This document shows, one piece after another, positions 1 to 11,159 of a stretch of 64,000 nucleotides of DNA (the stretch's first letter is position 1; every line of letters starts with the position of its first letter). A program made the position numbers and the translations under genes. The notes under the pieces are model-generated. The model was not told the origin of the DNA, ran no database searches, and saw only the letters and a list, made by a program, of their open reading frames with translations. The stretch comes from Myxacorys californica WJT36-NPBG1. GTDB lineage: Bacteria; Cyanobacteriota; Cyanobacteriia; Leptolyngbyales; Leptolyngbyaceae. Location of the stretch: NCBI GenBank assembly GCA_019359315.1, contig JAHHHO010000018.1:1-64000 (forward strand), in the 5' to 3' direction.

Positions 1-137
<137 letters not shown>

Positions 138-143
138 TCTTTG

Positions 144-218
144 AACTAACTCGCTAGCCTGGCGGCTAGCTTAGTTGCGAGACCGCCTTTCCCAGTGGGA
201 AAGGCGGTCTCTGTTTGC
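144..218 (+). terminator. psbA double hairpin terminator
   Basis: Two successive inverted repeats follow psbA. The first pairs aactaa/ttagtt (144-149, 171-176) and gctagcc/ggctagc (153-159, 164-170). The second is a perfect 15-bp stem, 179-193 with 197-211, followed by a T-rich tgtttg. The second has the form of a strong intrinsic terminator. Confidence 0.85.
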
Positions 219-377
219 GTGAGCACTAACACCTGCGTAACACGTCCTCGAAATTCTTGAGTAACAAAAGCTGCTCACAGAGTGATTTTAATTTCAAAGG
301 TATTCTGTCTTGGTGAAAATCCTGCGGCATGATTAAGATAAGTAGACTCGTCATTTTACTCAAAGCCCATACTCCCC

Positions 378-2999
378 ATGTCTAGTTTTCTGAGCGGCGC
401 TGAAATTCGACAAAAGTTTCTTGATTTCTTTGCAGCATACGGTCATCAAGTTTTACCTAGCGCTTCGTTGGTTCCTGAAGATCCGACCGTTTTGCTAACG
501 ATCGCAGGAATGCTGCCGTTCAAACCGATTTTTCTAGGTCAGCGCCAATCGGAATTTCCTCGCGCGGCAACCGCTCAGAAATGTATCCGCACCAATGATA
601 TTGAAAATGTAGGACGCACAGCACGGCATCACACCTTCTTTGAAATGCTAGGCAATTTCAGCTTTGGCGATTACTTTAAGTCGCAAGCGATTGCCTGGGC
701 ATGGGAACTATCGACAAAAACCTATGGGCTGCCATCAGATCGTATTGTTGTTAGCGTGTTTGAGGAAGATGATGAAGCCTTCGCGATCTGGCGAGACGAA
801 ATTGGCATTCCGGCACATCGAATTCAGCGGATGGGAGCCGATGATAATTTCTGGGTGTCAGGTCCAACCGGCCCGTGTGGGCCATGTTCTGAACTTTATT
901 ACGATTTTCATCCTGAACGTGGAGAAGACAACCTTAACTTAGAAGACGATACTCGCTTTATTGAGTTCTATAATCTTGTCTTCATGCAGTACAACCGGGA
1001 TGCAGAAGGCAACCTCACGCCGCTTCAAAATAAAAATATTGACACAGGCTTGGGCTTGGAGCGAATGGCCCAGATTCTTCAAAATGTGCCAAATAATTAT
1101 GAGACAGACTTAATTTTTCCGATTGTACAAACAGCGGCGAGGATTGCTGGAATCGACTATGCTCAGACCGATGAGCCTACAAAAGTCTCACTCAAGGTCA
1201 TTGGAGATCATATCCGAGCTGTGGTTCACATGATGTCGGATGGAATCACGGCATCGAACGAAGGACGCGGCTACGTGTTGCGTCGGTTAATTCGTCGGGT
1301 TGTGCGCCACGGGCGGTTGATTGGAGTTGATCGAGAGTTTACGCTAGAAGTGGCAGAAAGCGCGATCGCGCTTTCTGAATCTGCTTATCCAATGGTGCGA
1401 GCAAAAGCAGACAGTATTAAAGCCGAACTGCACACTGAAGAAGATCGTTTTCGTAAAACCCTCGATCGCGGTGAAAAATTGCTTGCTGATATTCTGAGCC
1501 AAGAAACGAAGCAAATTTCTGGTAAGGATGCGTTTGAGCTATACGACACTTATGGATTTCCGGTTGAACTAACAGAAGAAGTTGCGGCTGAAAAAGGCTT
1601 AACTGTCGATATGACAGGGTTTGAAGCTGAGATGAAAGAGCAGCGCAAACGGGGTCGAGACGCTCACAAAACGGTCGATCTCACTGTTCAAGGAACGCTC
1701 GATCAACTCGCGAACAACATTCATGAAACGGAATTTGTGGGCTATCAACAGTCGAGTAGTCGATCTAAGGTCGAACTTCTCCTCGTCAATGGTGAGCCGA
1801 CCGATCAAGTTGAAGCAGGTACTAATGTTCAGATTGTTTTAAATCAAACGCCGTTCTACGCAGAATCAGGCGGACAGATTGGCGATCGCGGCTATCTCTC
1901 AGGCGATTCTGTTGTCGTTCGCATAGAAGATGTGAAAAAAGAATCCGCGTTCTTTGTGCATTTCGGGCGCATTGAGCGGGGCACGTTGCGCGTCGGCGAT
2001 CTGGTTACAGCTCAAATTGATTTGGCGTGCCGACAGCGATCCGCCGCAAATCATTCTGCAACGCATTTGCTACAAGCAGCATTGAGAAAAATTGTTGATG
2101 AGTCGATCTCGCAAGCTGGTTCTTTAGTAGCGTTTGATCGGTTGCGGTTTGACTTCAACTACTCCAAGCCCCTCACGACTGACCAACTCCAACAGATTGA
2201 AGCACAAATTAATACTTGGATTGCTGAAGCATACGACGCTCAGATTTCGACTATGCCGATCGCGGATGCCAAAGCGAAAGGCGCGATCGCCATGTTTGGC
2301 GAAAAGTATGGTGATGAAGTCCGAGTGATCGATTTTTCGGGTGTATCGATGGAGCTTTGCGGCGGAACTCACGTTAGAAATACGGCCGAAATTGGTGTGT
2401 TCAAAATTATTTCAGAAACAGGCGTTGCGGCTGGAATTCGCCGAATTGAAGCGGTTTCAGGTCCAGCAATTCTAGATTATCTGAATGTTCGAGAAAGCGT
2501 TGTTAAGGATTTGAGCGATCGCTTCAAAGTCAAACCTGAAGAAATCACAGATCGCGTCACAGTGCTACAAACGGAACTGAAGACCGCACAGAAACAACTT
2601 GACGAACTGAAAGGGCAACTTGCGATCGCAAAAGCCGATCAGCTTCTCACCCAAGCAGAACCCATTGGACGCTTCAAGATTCTCGTGACGCAACTTGAAG
2701 GTGTGGATGCTGCCTCTCTTCAAAAAGCGGCTGAGCAATTGCTGCAAAAATTAGGTGAAGGGGCAGTGGTTCTCGGTTCTGTGCCGGAAGCAGGCAAGGT
2801 TAGTTTTGTGGCGGCGTTTAGCCCGGCGGTTGTGAAACAGGGATTGCAGGCTGGAAAATTGGTGGGCGCGATCGCAAAGCTTTGTGGAGGCGGAGGCGGT
2901 GGTCGCCCGAATTTGGCTCAAGCAGGCGGACGGGACGCGAGTAAACTTCCTGAAGCGTTAGCCGAAGCGAAAAATCAACTGCGAACTGGCTTGGAGTAG
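378..2999 (+). CDS. alaS: Alanine--tRNA ligase
   Basis: Charges tRNA-Ala with alanine and edits mis-activated serine or glycine in the cytoplasm. The 873-residue product has the normal full length. The N-terminal class II catalytic core includes [20 protein letters not shown] and the [18 protein letters not shown] motif (about residues 60-100). The editing domain carries the HxxxH pair in [12 protein letters not shown] (about residue 560) and a CGGTH zinc or editing motif near residue 660. The C-terminal glycine-rich C-Ala domain ends in [15 protein letters not shown]. The ATG start fits the family N terminus. The gene stands alone between psbA and a phosphate permease. Confidence 0.98.
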   Translation: MSSFLSGAEIRQKFLDFFAAYGHQVLPSASLVPEDPTVLLTIAGMLPFKPIFLGQRQSEFPRAATAQKCIRTNDIENVGRTARHHTFFEMLGNFSFGDYFKSQAIAWAWELSTKTYGLPSDRIVVSVFEEDDEAFAIWRDEIGIPAHRIQRMGADDNFWVSGPTGPCGPCSELYYDFHPERGEDNLNLEDDTRFIEFYNLVFMQYNRDAEGNLTPLQNKNIDTGLGLERMAQILQNVPNNYETDLIFPIVQTAARIAGIDYAQTDEPTKVSLKVIGDHIRAVVHMMSDGITASNEGRGYVLRRLIRRVVRHGRLIGVDREFTLEVAESAIALSESAYPMVRAKADSIKAELHTEEDRFRKTLDRGEKLLADILSQETKQISGKDAFELYDTYGFPVELTEEVAAEKGLTVDMTGFEAEMKEQRKRGRDAHKTVDLTVQGTLDQLANNIHETEFVGYQQSSSRSKVELLLVNGEPTDQVEAGTNVQIVLNQTPFYAESGGQIGDRGYLSGDSVVVRIEDVKKESAFFVHFGRIERGTLRVGDLVTAQIDLACRQRSAANHSATHLLQAALRKIVDESISQAGSLVAFDRLRFDFNYSKPLTTDQLQQIEAQINTWIAEAYDAQISTMPIADAKAKGAIAMFGEKYGDEVRVIDFSGVSMELCGGTHVRNTAEIGVFKIISETGVAAGIRRIEAVSGPAILDYLNVRESVVKDLSDRFKVKPEEITDRVTVLQTELKTAQKQLDELKGQLAIAKADQLLTQAEPIGRFKILVTQLEGVDAASLQKAAEQLLQKLGEGAVVLGSVPEAGKVSFVAAFSPAVVKQGLQAGKLVGAIAKLCGGGGGGRPNLAQAGGRDASKLPEALAEAKNQLRTGLE

Positions 3000-3074
3000 G
3001 CAATTCGCTCAATGCGCAACTTCAAAGAAAGAAAATGCTCTGCAAATTTCAAAGCAGTATCTCACTCGCAAGTC

Positions 3075-3154
3075 TAAAAATCAGGGTAGAGGGGCTAGAT
3101 TGGCATTAGAAGTCAAAGGAGAAACCCTTTGGGCAAAGACAGCCCTGATTTTTA
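3075..3154 (+). terminator. Long-loop hairpin downstream of alaS
   Basis: taaaaatcaggg (3075-3086) is perfectly complementary to ccctgattttta (3143-3154), a 12-bp stem enclosing 56 nt. The right arm ends in a T-run, so it could terminate alaS transcription, but the loop is long for an intrinsic terminator. Confidence 0.5.
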
Positions 3155-3241
3155 CCTAGCTGAGCAGACACTTCGTTCAGGACGTATCACTCGACCATCT
3201 TGTACTATGCTTCATAGGACGATCATAGAATTCCAGAGTTC

Positions 3242-4489
3242 ATGGCATATCTCTCTCTAGTCGTCCCCTGCCTTGTAGCTTTTTATCTAGCGTGGAACCT
3301 CGGCGCGAATGATGTCGCTAATTCAATGGGGACATCTGTTGGTTCTAAGGCCGTTACGTTCAAACAAGCCTTAATTATCGCCGGAATTTTAGAATTTGCA
3401 GGAGCAGTTCTGTTTGGACAAGGAGTGTCCGAAAAATTGGCTACAGGCGTTGTCGATCCACAATGGTTCGCCGATTCCCCTCAAGTCTTGTTATTGGCAA
3501 TGATGGCTGTTTTGGTTGCGGCTGGAATTTGGCTTAACATTGCAACGTTTTTTGGATTTCCAGTATCGTCGTCTCACGCTACCGTTGGTGCGATCGCAGG
3601 CATCGGTTTTATCGCTATTGGATCTCAAGCTGTCGATTGGCAAGCAATTAAGTTAATTTCGGCCACGTGGATCATCACCCCAATCGTTAGCGGCGCGATC
3701 GCCGCTTGCTTTTACAGCCTGATTAAACGCCAAATTTTAGACCATCCTCAATCCACCATTCAATTTCAAGAATGGATTCCTTGGCTGAGTGCAGCCCTGA
3801 TGAGCATTTTCGGTGTGATTGTTCTGCCCACACTGAGCCAGCCAATCGGAGCGTGGTTACATCACTTCAGCGTTGAACTTCCGAACCACGACATCTCAAT
3901 CGTGATCGGGGCGTTTGGGGCAATCGCTCTGTCGTTCTCCAGTTGGCGACAGCTAAAAACAAAAACCTCTGTATCGTCCATCGAACCGTTAATTGCTCGA
4001 TTTCAAGTGGTCAGCGCGTGTTTTGTGGCATTTGCGCACGGGTCGAATGATGTTGGCAATGCGATCGCGCCTCTAGCTGCGATCGCTCATATTCATAGAA
4101 CTGGAACTGTTCCTTTAGAAGACTTTGAGGTTCCGCTTTGGACGCTGATCTTAGGGGGAACCGGAATCGTAGCAGGGTTAGCAGTTTTGGGTAAAAGAGT
4201 GATTACCACCATTGGGGAGGGTATCATCGCGCTGCAACCAAGCGGCGGATTTTGTGCAGAACTAGCGACAGCCACCACAATTTTGATTGCTTCGCGCTTT
4301 GGACTGCCTGTTTCTACTTCTCATGCTCTAGTTGGCGGAGTCGTGGGAGTTGGATTAGTTCAGGGCATGAACTCTATCCGATTCAAAACGGTGCGATCGA
4401 TCGCCTGCACTTGGCTAATCACAATTCCCATCTCTGCTGGGCTGGGTATAGTCACATTCACACTCTTTAAGTTACTTTTTGCAAATTAA
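3242..4489 (+). CDS. PiT-family inorganic phosphate permease
   Basis: A 415-residue integral membrane protein of the PiT (PHO-4) family, which imports phosphate, usually as a metal-phosphate complex coupled to H+ or Na+. Both halves carry the family signature: LGANDVANSMGTSVGSK near residue 20 and FAHGSNDVGNAIAPLAAI near residue 265. Each repeat also has a GFPVSSSHATVGAI or GLPVSTSHALVGGV segment. About ten to twelve hydrophobic helices are visible, with a short hydrophilic loop in the middle. The ATG at 3242 fits the family N terminus. It is monocistronic as far as can be seen, and no Pho box was recognised upstream. Confidence 0.9.
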   Translation: MAYLSLVVPCLVAFYLAWNLGANDVANSMGTSVGSKAVTFKQALIIAGILEFAGAVLFGQGVSEKLATGVVDPQWFADSPQVLLLAMMAVLVAAGIWLNIATFFGFPVSSSHATVGAIAGIGFIAIGSQAVDWQAIKLISATWIITPIVSGAIAACFYSLIKRQILDHPQSTIQFQEWIPWLSAALMSIFGVIVLPTLSQPIGAWLHHFSVELPNHDISIVIGAFGAIALSFSSWRQLKTKTSVSSIEPLIARFQVVSACFVAFAHGSNDVGNAIAPLAAIAHIHRTGTVPLEDFEVPLWTLILGGTGIVAGLAVLGKRVITTIGEGIIALQPSGGFCAELATATTILIASRFGLPVSTSHALVGGVVGVGLVQGMNSIRFKTVRSIACTWLITIPISAGLGIVTFTLFKLLFAN

Positions 4490-4572
4490 AATTGTTTGCT
4501 TCACGTTTTGCTCATCAATAGTTTAAGGGAATACTGTTTTACAGGCTGATGAACGCTTAGGGTGAATTACGA

Positions 4573-5874
4573 ATGGGGCTAGAATATCCGCAATCCAATC
4601 CTTCAGGGGCACAAGATCCACAGCATCCTTACTCCGACGCAGCGCAATTGTCACAAGATATTGCTCACTTAGAAATGACGAAAGAGAGGTTGCAGCAAGA
4701 CATAGAAGCGTTGCAGCGCCAGTTTCGATCGCTGCAAGAAGCCGTGCATCAGCCCATTCAGTCACACAACGGCAACGCAATGCTACCGGATGCAAAGCCG
4801 ATTCCCCTAGAGTTTCCGGCGGCTCCCTTACCCGTTCGGGAAAAACTGGAATCGAGCCTGGTTTCGAGAATACAAGTTGGACTGTGGCTCGTTCTACTCT
4901 CAACGATGGCGCTTTCGATTCATAACATCATTGTAAAAATTATTTTAGGAAAACCAAGCAATCTGTTTGGTTTGGTTTCTTTTGGCGGATTTATTCAGCC
5001 CAGTTTGGGAAATTCCCTGCTGATTCTCTGGGTACGAATGCTAATTGTGCTGCCGATGATGGTTGCGATCGCAGCGTCGCTCCACCCTCCGGTTTGGGCT
5101 GAAGTAAAAGGACTGGTGCTAAACCGCGATTCTCACGGTGCGCCTTTCGCAAATCGACGACCTTTGCTGGCTGTGATTGGTAGTGGTGGCTTTCTGTTTC
5201 TCTCTCAAGTTTTGATTTACGTTGCGATCGGGCAAATTGGACCAAGTGCTGCCGTCACGATTCTATTTATGTACCCGCTTGTGACGGTTCCGTTAGCATG
5301 GTGGCTCTTTGGCGATCAGCCAACTCGTTTACGCGTGGGCGTCATGATGTTAATTTTGCTGGGGGTAATTCTGACCGCAATTCCGTCTCTATCAACTAGG
5401 GCGGTGAATGGAGGAGGCTTGATTGCCGCAGTTTTAGCGGGCGTGTCGTTTGCGTTCTACCTCGTGTTGATGCAACTTGGCTTCAAGAAACTGCATCCGG
5501 TCTCCGTAAGCTTGGTTCAGTTCATCACAATTTTGTTTCTATCTAGCCTAGGTCTCGCGTTGTCTCCTATCAATTTAGGAGTTTCGGTGCTGGCAGAAAA
5601 TCGATTTGGGCTAGCGATCGGGGGCTTTGTTCTTGGTGCGTTAACGTTGGTTGGCTACCTCACCAATAACTTTGGGGTGCGATATATGGGCGCAGCACGG
5701 GCATCAATTATTGCATCGAGTGGCCCAGTCGTAACTGCTGTATTAGCCGCGATCGTGCTTCAAAACCAATTGGCGCAGATTCAAGTGGTGGGCATTTTGC
5801 TGGTCACTATCGGCGTCACTGGCTTAAGCTTTGAGCGGATGAAAAAGATGGCGACCGCCAAACCTGCCAAATAA
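4573..5874 (+). CDS. EamA/DMT-family transporter with N-terminal coiled coil
   Basis: A 433-residue member of the drug/metabolite transporter superfamily. Residues about 30-65 form a charged helical segment (EMTKERLQQDIEALQRQF) likely to be a coiled coil. About ten transmembrane helices in two EamA repeats follow, from residue about 95 to 425. The first repeat ends with IGPSAAVTILFMYPLVTVPLAW and the second with a matching RYMGAARASIIASSGPVVTAVL. The substrate cannot be told from sequence; family members export amino acids, nucleosides or other metabolites. The cytosolic coiled-coil extension is unusual for this family in general. It lies 83 bases after the phosphate permease in the same direction. 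Confidence 0.85.
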   Translation: MGLEYPQSNPSGAQDPQHPYSDAAQLSQDIAHLEMTKERLQQDIEALQRQFRSLQEAVHQPIQSHNGNAMLPDAKPIPLEFPAAPLPVREKLESSLVSRIQVGLWLVLLSTMALSIHNIIVKIILGKPSNLFGLVSFGGFIQPSLGNSLLILWVRMLIVLPMMVAIAASLHPPVWAEVKGLVLNRDSHGAPFANRRPLLAVIGSGGFLFLSQVLIYVAIGQIGPSAAVTILFMYPLVTVPLAWWLFGDQPTRLRVGVMMLILLGVILTAIPSLSTRAVNGGGLIAAVLAGVSFAFYLVLMQLGFKKLHPVSVSLVQFITILFLSSLGLALSPINLGVSVLAENRFGLAIGGFVLGALTLVGYLTNNFGVRYMGAARASIIASSGPVVTAVLAAIVLQNQLAQIQVVGILLVTIGVTGLSFERMKKMATAKPAK

Positions 5875-5900
5875 AGTAGAGGCAAAATCAGAGATTAGTG

Positions 5901-5932
5901 AACCGTGCAATAGTTATAAGGCGCGGTTTTTT
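5901..5932 (+). terminator. Terminator of the EamA gene
   Basis: aaccgtgc (5901-5908) pairs with gcgcggtt (5921-5928), with one G-U pair, and runs into a tract of T to 5932. Confidence 0.65.
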
Positions 5933-6122
5933 GAAAGTTGCAGTGTAGGGGAAGTGAGCCGTCGATGAACATCGCGATCGCAATGGCCGGCCCGGAGCCA
6001 GTTTGAAATAGAAACACTAGAGTTTGAAGCAGAAGCGTTTCCATACGAGAGAGAAACGATCTGGATGAGAACAACAGCAAGGCTATCTGATCTAGGAACG
6101 ACCTGGTTTCAATAGAAAATAC
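5933..6122. other. Spacer without recognisable gene
   Basis: This stretch between two convergent genes holds a HIP1 site and a weak cgtttc/gaaacg hairpin near 6040-6060. The only long frame, on the minus strand, reads a low-complexity Phe/Leu/Ser peptide that resembles no protein family. I see nothing else here. Confidence 0.6.
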
Positions 6123-6155
6123 AAAAAGCCCTGACATTGTGTGTCAGGGCAATTT
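6123..6155 (-). terminator. Terminator of the PEP-CTERM gene, possibly bidirectional
   Basis: gccctgaca (6128-6136) and tgtcagggc (6142-6150) form a perfect 9-bp stem with a 5-nt loop. On the minus strand it is followed by a run of five T; on the plus strand by aatttt. It can therefore serve the convergent genes on both sides. Confidence 0.8.
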
Positions 6156-6185
6156 TGAATCAAGTGACCTTAATTTCACATTGAA

Positions 6186-6914
6186 TTAAACGGACTGGGT
6201 AAGCTTAGTTTTCCCTTGCAGCCTTTTGTGTCCTAGCAAGACTCCACCCATCGTCAGAATACCCAGCAATGCGCTTGGTTCTGGAACTTTCTGGACAGGA
6301 GGAGGCTGGATGATGCCACCTCTAACCTTATCGCTACCACTGCCAACATCCACTTGTTGGAAGCGTCCAGCCGCTCGCAAAGAGCCATTTGTAAAACCCT
6401 CTAGGAATACCTTCTCAAGCGCTGTTGCGTCAAGTGTTGTATTAAAAAGGAAACTAACGGTTGCTGACTTTCCTGCCTTTAAGCCTTGATTTGCATTTCC
6501 TCCTTCAAAGCTATTTCGGGGTGTGCTGATGCCAACGTCATATGTGCCGAAGGGTTGCAGTGATACATTTTGCCAAAGCTGGGTGAAGGCGCTACCGTTC
6601 GGGGATTGCAGCGATACCCCGGACACCGTGTCGGGCGTATCGAAGGCGATGCCCACCAACGTAGATTCTGTTGCCTTTAAACCAACAATGCCATTCGTGG
6701 TGTTGATCATGCCCAAGTTAAGCAACACACTAGAACCACTCTGAACAAAGTCAAAGTTTAGCTTGGCAGTAGAGCCTGTGTTTTCGGTGCTACCAAATTG
6801 GGGATCAATGGCTAGGCTGAATGCCTGTGCCGAGCTAGGCATAACCGCGGAAGATGTTGCGATCGCGGCGGTTGCAACAGTTGCAACGGCAGCAAATTTT
6901 GAAAAGTTCATCAT
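6186..6914 (-). CDS. PEP-CTERM-anchored secreted protein
   Basis: The likely product is about 242 residues starting at the double ATG at 6914/6911 (MMNFSKFAAVAT); a further 14 residues upstream are open but look non-coding. It has an N-terminal signal peptide ending near SSAQA. The middle is a beta-rich domain that begins LAIDPQFGSTENTGSTAKL. The C terminus is a PEP-CTERM sorting signal: VPEPSALLG, a hydrophobic helix, then the basic tail HKRLQGKTK. Such proteins are exported and processed by exosortase. The specific function of the domain is unknown. A terminator follows at 6123-6155. Confidence 0.85.
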   Translation of the reverse strand: MMNFSKFAAVATVATAAIATSSAVMPSSAQAFSLAIDPQFGSTENTGSTAKLNFDFVQSGSSVLLNLGMINTTNGIVGLKATESTLVGIAFDTPDTVSGVSLQSPNGSAFTQLWQNVSLQPFGTYDVGISTPRNSFEGGNANQGLKAGKSATVSFLFNTTLDATALEKVFLEGFTNGSLRAAGRFQQVDVGSGSDKVRGGIIQPPPVQKVPEPSALLGILTMGGVLLGHKRLQGKTKLTQSV

Positions 6915-7139
6915 CTGAGAAAGGTTTGTATAGTTGAGTAAGGTTTGGCAATACACAATCTTGCCTGTTCGTAAAACATAACATCATTCCACAGCGAGTA
7001 CGGATGCTTTCATCAGAGCTTTATAGTCGAATTCGATGTTTTTACGGATTAAATGATTCTTTTTATACTTCAAAGCTCGTTCAGACATTAAGCGATACGA
7101 AGCGTTCGTGTGGATGAAGTTTGCGTTGTCTTACTATGA

Positions 7140-8207
<1,068 letters not shown>

Positions 8208-8255
8208 TATGTTTCACTAAAATCTGGTTTACGACAGCAGGTTGAACGGGCAATT

Positions 8256-9929
8256 TCAGAATCGTCTGAGGGATTCGCCGCCTTCAGCATTAGGAAGCGG
8301 TGACGAGCTTGCAGGTGTAGGGCTGGCTGCGCTAGGGCTTGTTTGAGCCGGATTGGGACTCGCTGGAACGGGTTTGCTAGACCGCTCAAAATACTGATAT
8401 GTCAGCGTCGAAATTTGACGAATCAGATTTTGAGCACGGTCATCATTGAAAGGACGTTTGACCAACACAGAAATGAGATAGCGTTTGCCAGTAGGCATGT
8501 CTACCATGCCTGTGTCTCCCACCATTGAACCGATATCACCTGTTTTGTGAGCGATCGTTGCTCCGTCTCCCAAGCCTCTTGGCAGCAGCGAATCGGTGAT
8601 GACATTTCGCATAATATCTAGCATTCGTTCTTGCGATCGCGAGGACATGATCTGTCCGCTATTCACCATACTCATTAGCGTTGTCATATCTTTCGGGCTG
8701 CTAGTATTCGTGCCATTGAGATCAGGAAGCGGATTTTGAAGCATCGTATTGGTCAAACCCCAAGCTTGGAACCGTTGGTTTAAAGCTTCCTTGCCACCGA
8801 GACGATCGATAATCATATTCGTCGCTGTATTGTCGCTAACCGTGATCATCTTTGTAACCACTTCTAGCGCTAAAAACTGCGATCCAGGCGGCTGATACTG
8901 CAAATCACCCGCCTCTGTTGCAATCAGATCCTGGCGCATGGTCAGCATTTCATTTAAGCGAATCTTTCCTGCATCTACATCCTGAAAAAAGGCAACGAGA
9001 ACGGGAAATTTAATCGTACTAGCTGCTGCAAAAGCAGTTGAGGCATTGACATCTAAAAAGGCGTGCGTGTCCAGATCGACAACCATTACGCCCGGAGTGA
9101 GTTGGGTCAGAGGCGCGATCGCGGCTTGAATCTGAGCTTTGAGCGGCGCAATTTCTTCTGACAGTTCTAACGTTGGCAGTGGAGGTTGACTCGGAGCCGT
9201 TGCAACTTTTTCTGTTTTCTCAGGTTGCCCTCCTGTCGCAAACTGCCGAGCAGGGTCCCAAACGGACAGAATTGTCCCGGCCAAAACGCCAACCCCGACG
9301 CCTAAAATCAGCAACCGGGTTCCGTAGAGAACCGCCAGTCCTGAAGGTGTCCGAGGACGAGATGAGGTAGCCTCCCGGCGGGACGTCAATGATTCAAGCT
9401 TCGCAGTTGAAGGTTTTGTGGAACGAAGCTCAGACAAAGCTTTGAGTCTAGAAGAACGGTTGTGATGCCTTTCGGAAACGGAATTTACAGGAGGCATCAC
9501 AACCGATAGGCGATGTTCTTGAGAGTGAGAGGCTCCGGTGGGCTTTAGGGTAGATGGTTGGGATGCGACTCTTCGCCGACCCGTTCTTGCAAGCGGAGAA
9601 AACATCTGAAACGGCAAAGAAAACCATGTCTTTCTACGTTGAAGCGGTTCTAACGGCTGAGAACGGCGCGCTTCTTTTACGGCATGTGCCTTGCGAGATT
9701 GGGTTGGATGAGCGGCGAGTTGGGTTGCTTTGATTTCGTTGCGGGACGAACGGCGGGATTCCTTAAAAGCTGAATGCGTTGAGCGCAACGATCGACGATC
9801 GCGTGAACTGACAGGTGTAAGCTGTTGAGGAATGCGCTGCTGCAATTGTCGTTGCGAAGCTCCGAAGGATCGGGGCAAGGAAGCTTTAGGGTCAGGTCTA
9901 TCTTGCCCGCCGTTCTCGAATTCCCACAT
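8256..9929 (-). CDS. Membrane-anchored serine hydrolase, class A beta-lactamase fold
   Basis: The 557-residue product has three parts. Residues 1-200 are an Arg/Ser-rich basic segment of low complexity. A single transmembrane helix follows (LLILGVGVGVLAGTILSVW), then an extracytoplasmic hydrolase domain from about residue 255 to 510. The domain has the serine acylation motif STIK, the SDN loop in VSDNTATN and the KTG motif in AHKTGDIGS. The omega-loop position equivalent to Glu166 (ExxLN) reads LPDLN, so the deacylating base is missing. It is therefore more likely a penicillin-interactive or peptidase-like enzyme than a resistance beta-lactamase. A Pro/Ser-rich tail ends the protein. It is convergent with obgE. 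Confidence 0.8.
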   Translation of the reverse strand: MWEFENGGQDRPDPKASLPRSFGASQRQLQQRIPQQLTPVSSRDRRSLRSTHSAFKESRRSSRNEIKATQLAAHPTQSRKAHAVKEARRSQPLEPLQRRKTWFSLPFQMFSPLARTGRRRVASQPSTLKPTGASHSQEHRLSVVMPPVNSVSERHHNRSSRLKALSELRSTKPSTAKLESLTSRREATSSRPRTPSGLAVLYGTRLLILGVGVGVLAGTILSVWDPARQFATGGQPEKTEKVATAPSQPPLPTLELSEEIAPLKAQIQAAIAPLTQLTPGVMVVDLDTHAFLDVNASTAFAAASTIKFPVLVAFFQDVDAGKIRLNEMLTMRQDLIATEAGDLQYQPPGSQFLALEVVTKMITVSDNTATNMIIDRLGGKEALNQRFQAWGLTNTMLQNPLPDLNGTNTSSPKDMTTLMSMVNSGQIMSSRSQERMLDIMRNVITDSLLPRGLGDGATIAHKTGDIGSMVGDTGMVDMPTGKRYLISVLVKRPFNDDRAQNLIRQISTLTYQYFERSSKPVPASPNPAQTSPSAASPTPASSSPLPNAEGGESLRRF

Positions 9930-10055
9930 ACAAAATTTCCCTTCTCAATAGAAGACAGTGCTATTTGGTTTTAGGGATTGTACCTTGAGTTTGCCAAAGT
10001 GGCGAGAGAGGAAAAGAACAGCAAGACGTCGTTAAGGCAACTCAGTTAGGACCCA

Positions 10056-10841
10056 CTAAGGACATTCTAGAAGCTTGAGTCTTGTTGCCGTTCTCAGAAT
10101 TTGCCCTGCTAACATTGCCGCTCCAAACCCATTATCGATATTAACGACCCCAATTCCCGTTGCACAAGAATTCAGCATTGTGAGGAGCGCTGACAATCCG
10201 TTAAAACTTGCGCCATATCCTACACTGGTAGGGACAGCAATGACTGGACAATTGGCTAAGCCCGCGACAACACTCGGTAGCGCCCCTTCCATTCCAGCAA
10301 CGACGATCAGTACATCGGCTTCAGCCAACACATGTACATTGCTGAGTAATCGATGAATGCCAGCGACGCCGACATCCCATAATCGCTGGACTCGAAAGCC
10401 ACATAGCTCTGCGGTGATGGCAGCTTCTTCGGCAACAGGAAGGTCGGCTGTTCCAGCAGAAAGCAACCCGATCGTACCAGGATGAAGTTCTGTCGAGGGA
10501 GCCTGCTTCAGCGCGCAAATTTTCGCTGTGGAGTAATAAGTTACATCGCGCACAATCGCTTGAATGCGATCGTATACATCTGCTTCAATGCGAGTTGCCA
10601 TGACCACAGACGCCTGATCCCTCATTGCCTCCATAATTTGAGCAATTTGTTCTGGAGTTTTTCCAGGTCCCCAAATTACTTCTGGAAAGCCAGTTCGCAA
10701 AGCGCGATGGTGATCAATCTTGGCAAACTCACCAACGGGTTCATATGCTAAATGTTTCAGCTTATCGAGAGCATCCTCAGGACTAACGTGACCTTGGGAA
10801 ACCGATTCTAGAAGAGATTTGAGAATGTCGGGTTGAGTCAT
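10056..10841 (-). CDS. larB: LarB, nickel-pincer cofactor biosynthesis carboxylase/hydrolase
   Basis: LarB carboxylates nicotinic acid adenine dinucleotide, the first step of nickel-pincer nucleotide cofactor synthesis for lactate racemase-like enzymes. It belongs to the AIR-carboxylase (PurE-like) fold. The N-terminal helical region contains HRALRTGFPEVIWGPGKTP. The core contains LLSAGTADLPVAEEAA, ADVLIVVAGMEGALPSVVAG and the closing VNIDNGFGAAMLA motif. I prefer the ATG at 10841 (MTQPDILK); an in-frame ATG at 10859 would add six residues but lies in an inverted repeat. larC and larE are not seen nearby, so its pathway partners are elsewhere or absent. Confidence 0.88.
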   Translation of the reverse strand: MTQPDILKSLLESVSQGHVSPEDALDKLKHLAYEPVGEFAKIDHHRALRTGFPEVIWGPGKTPEQIAQIMEAMRDQASVVMATRIEADVYDRIQAIVRDVTYYSTAKICALKQAPSTELHPGTIGLLSAGTADLPVAEEAAITAELCGFRVQRLWDVGVAGIHRLLSNVHVLAEADVLIVVAGMEGALPSVVAGLANCPVIAVPTSVGYGASFNGLSALLTMLNSCATGIGVVNIDNGFGAAMLAGQILRTATRLKLLECP

Positions 10842-10898
10842 TAGAGCGTACGATCGCATTAACGAAAACTACTATATTGCGATCGTACGCTCTAATGA
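10838..10898 (-). promoter_or_regulatory. 21-bp perfect inverted repeat enclosing the larB start codon
   Basis: Positions 10838-10858 are the exact reverse complement of 10878-10898, with a 19-nt spacer. Each arm contains the HIP1-like gcgatcg core. In the larB transcript the preferred ATG (10841-10839) falls inside the 3' arm, so folding would sequester the start codon. It could also be a DNA operator. Confidence 0.75.
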
Positions 10899-11023
10899 AG
10901 GATTAAGTGGAGTGAGCAGGATGATGGCCTTTCTCAAATAATTGACAACTACTATCCACACCAATGGAATTTAACTTAATCTCTTCATCTTGCCGCTTCT
11001 GCAAGTAGGCGTAGCGTTACATT

Positions 11024-11053
11024 CAGATCATGAATTAACAGATCATGAATTAA
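11024..11053. repeat. 15-bp tandem direct repeat
   Basis: The unit cagatcatgaattaa occurs twice with no spacer (11024-11038, 11039-11053) just downstream of the tRNA-Val gene. No function is apparent. Confidence 0.8.
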
Positions 11054-11085
11054 GATTAACCTTGATTTATGGCAAACTCTGAAGA

Positions 11086-11159
<74 letters not shown>

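Noticed and set aside
214-377. T-box or other tRNA-sensing leader upstream of alaS
   Set aside because: No T-box core sequence or antiterminator was found.
5895-6137. Minus-strand frame of 80 residues
   Set aside because: Low-complexity Phe/Leu/Ser peptide covering terminators of both flanking genes.
8256-9929. Antibiotic-resistance beta-lactamase
   Set aside because: The deacylating glutamate is missing and the gene has a large non-enzymatic extension.
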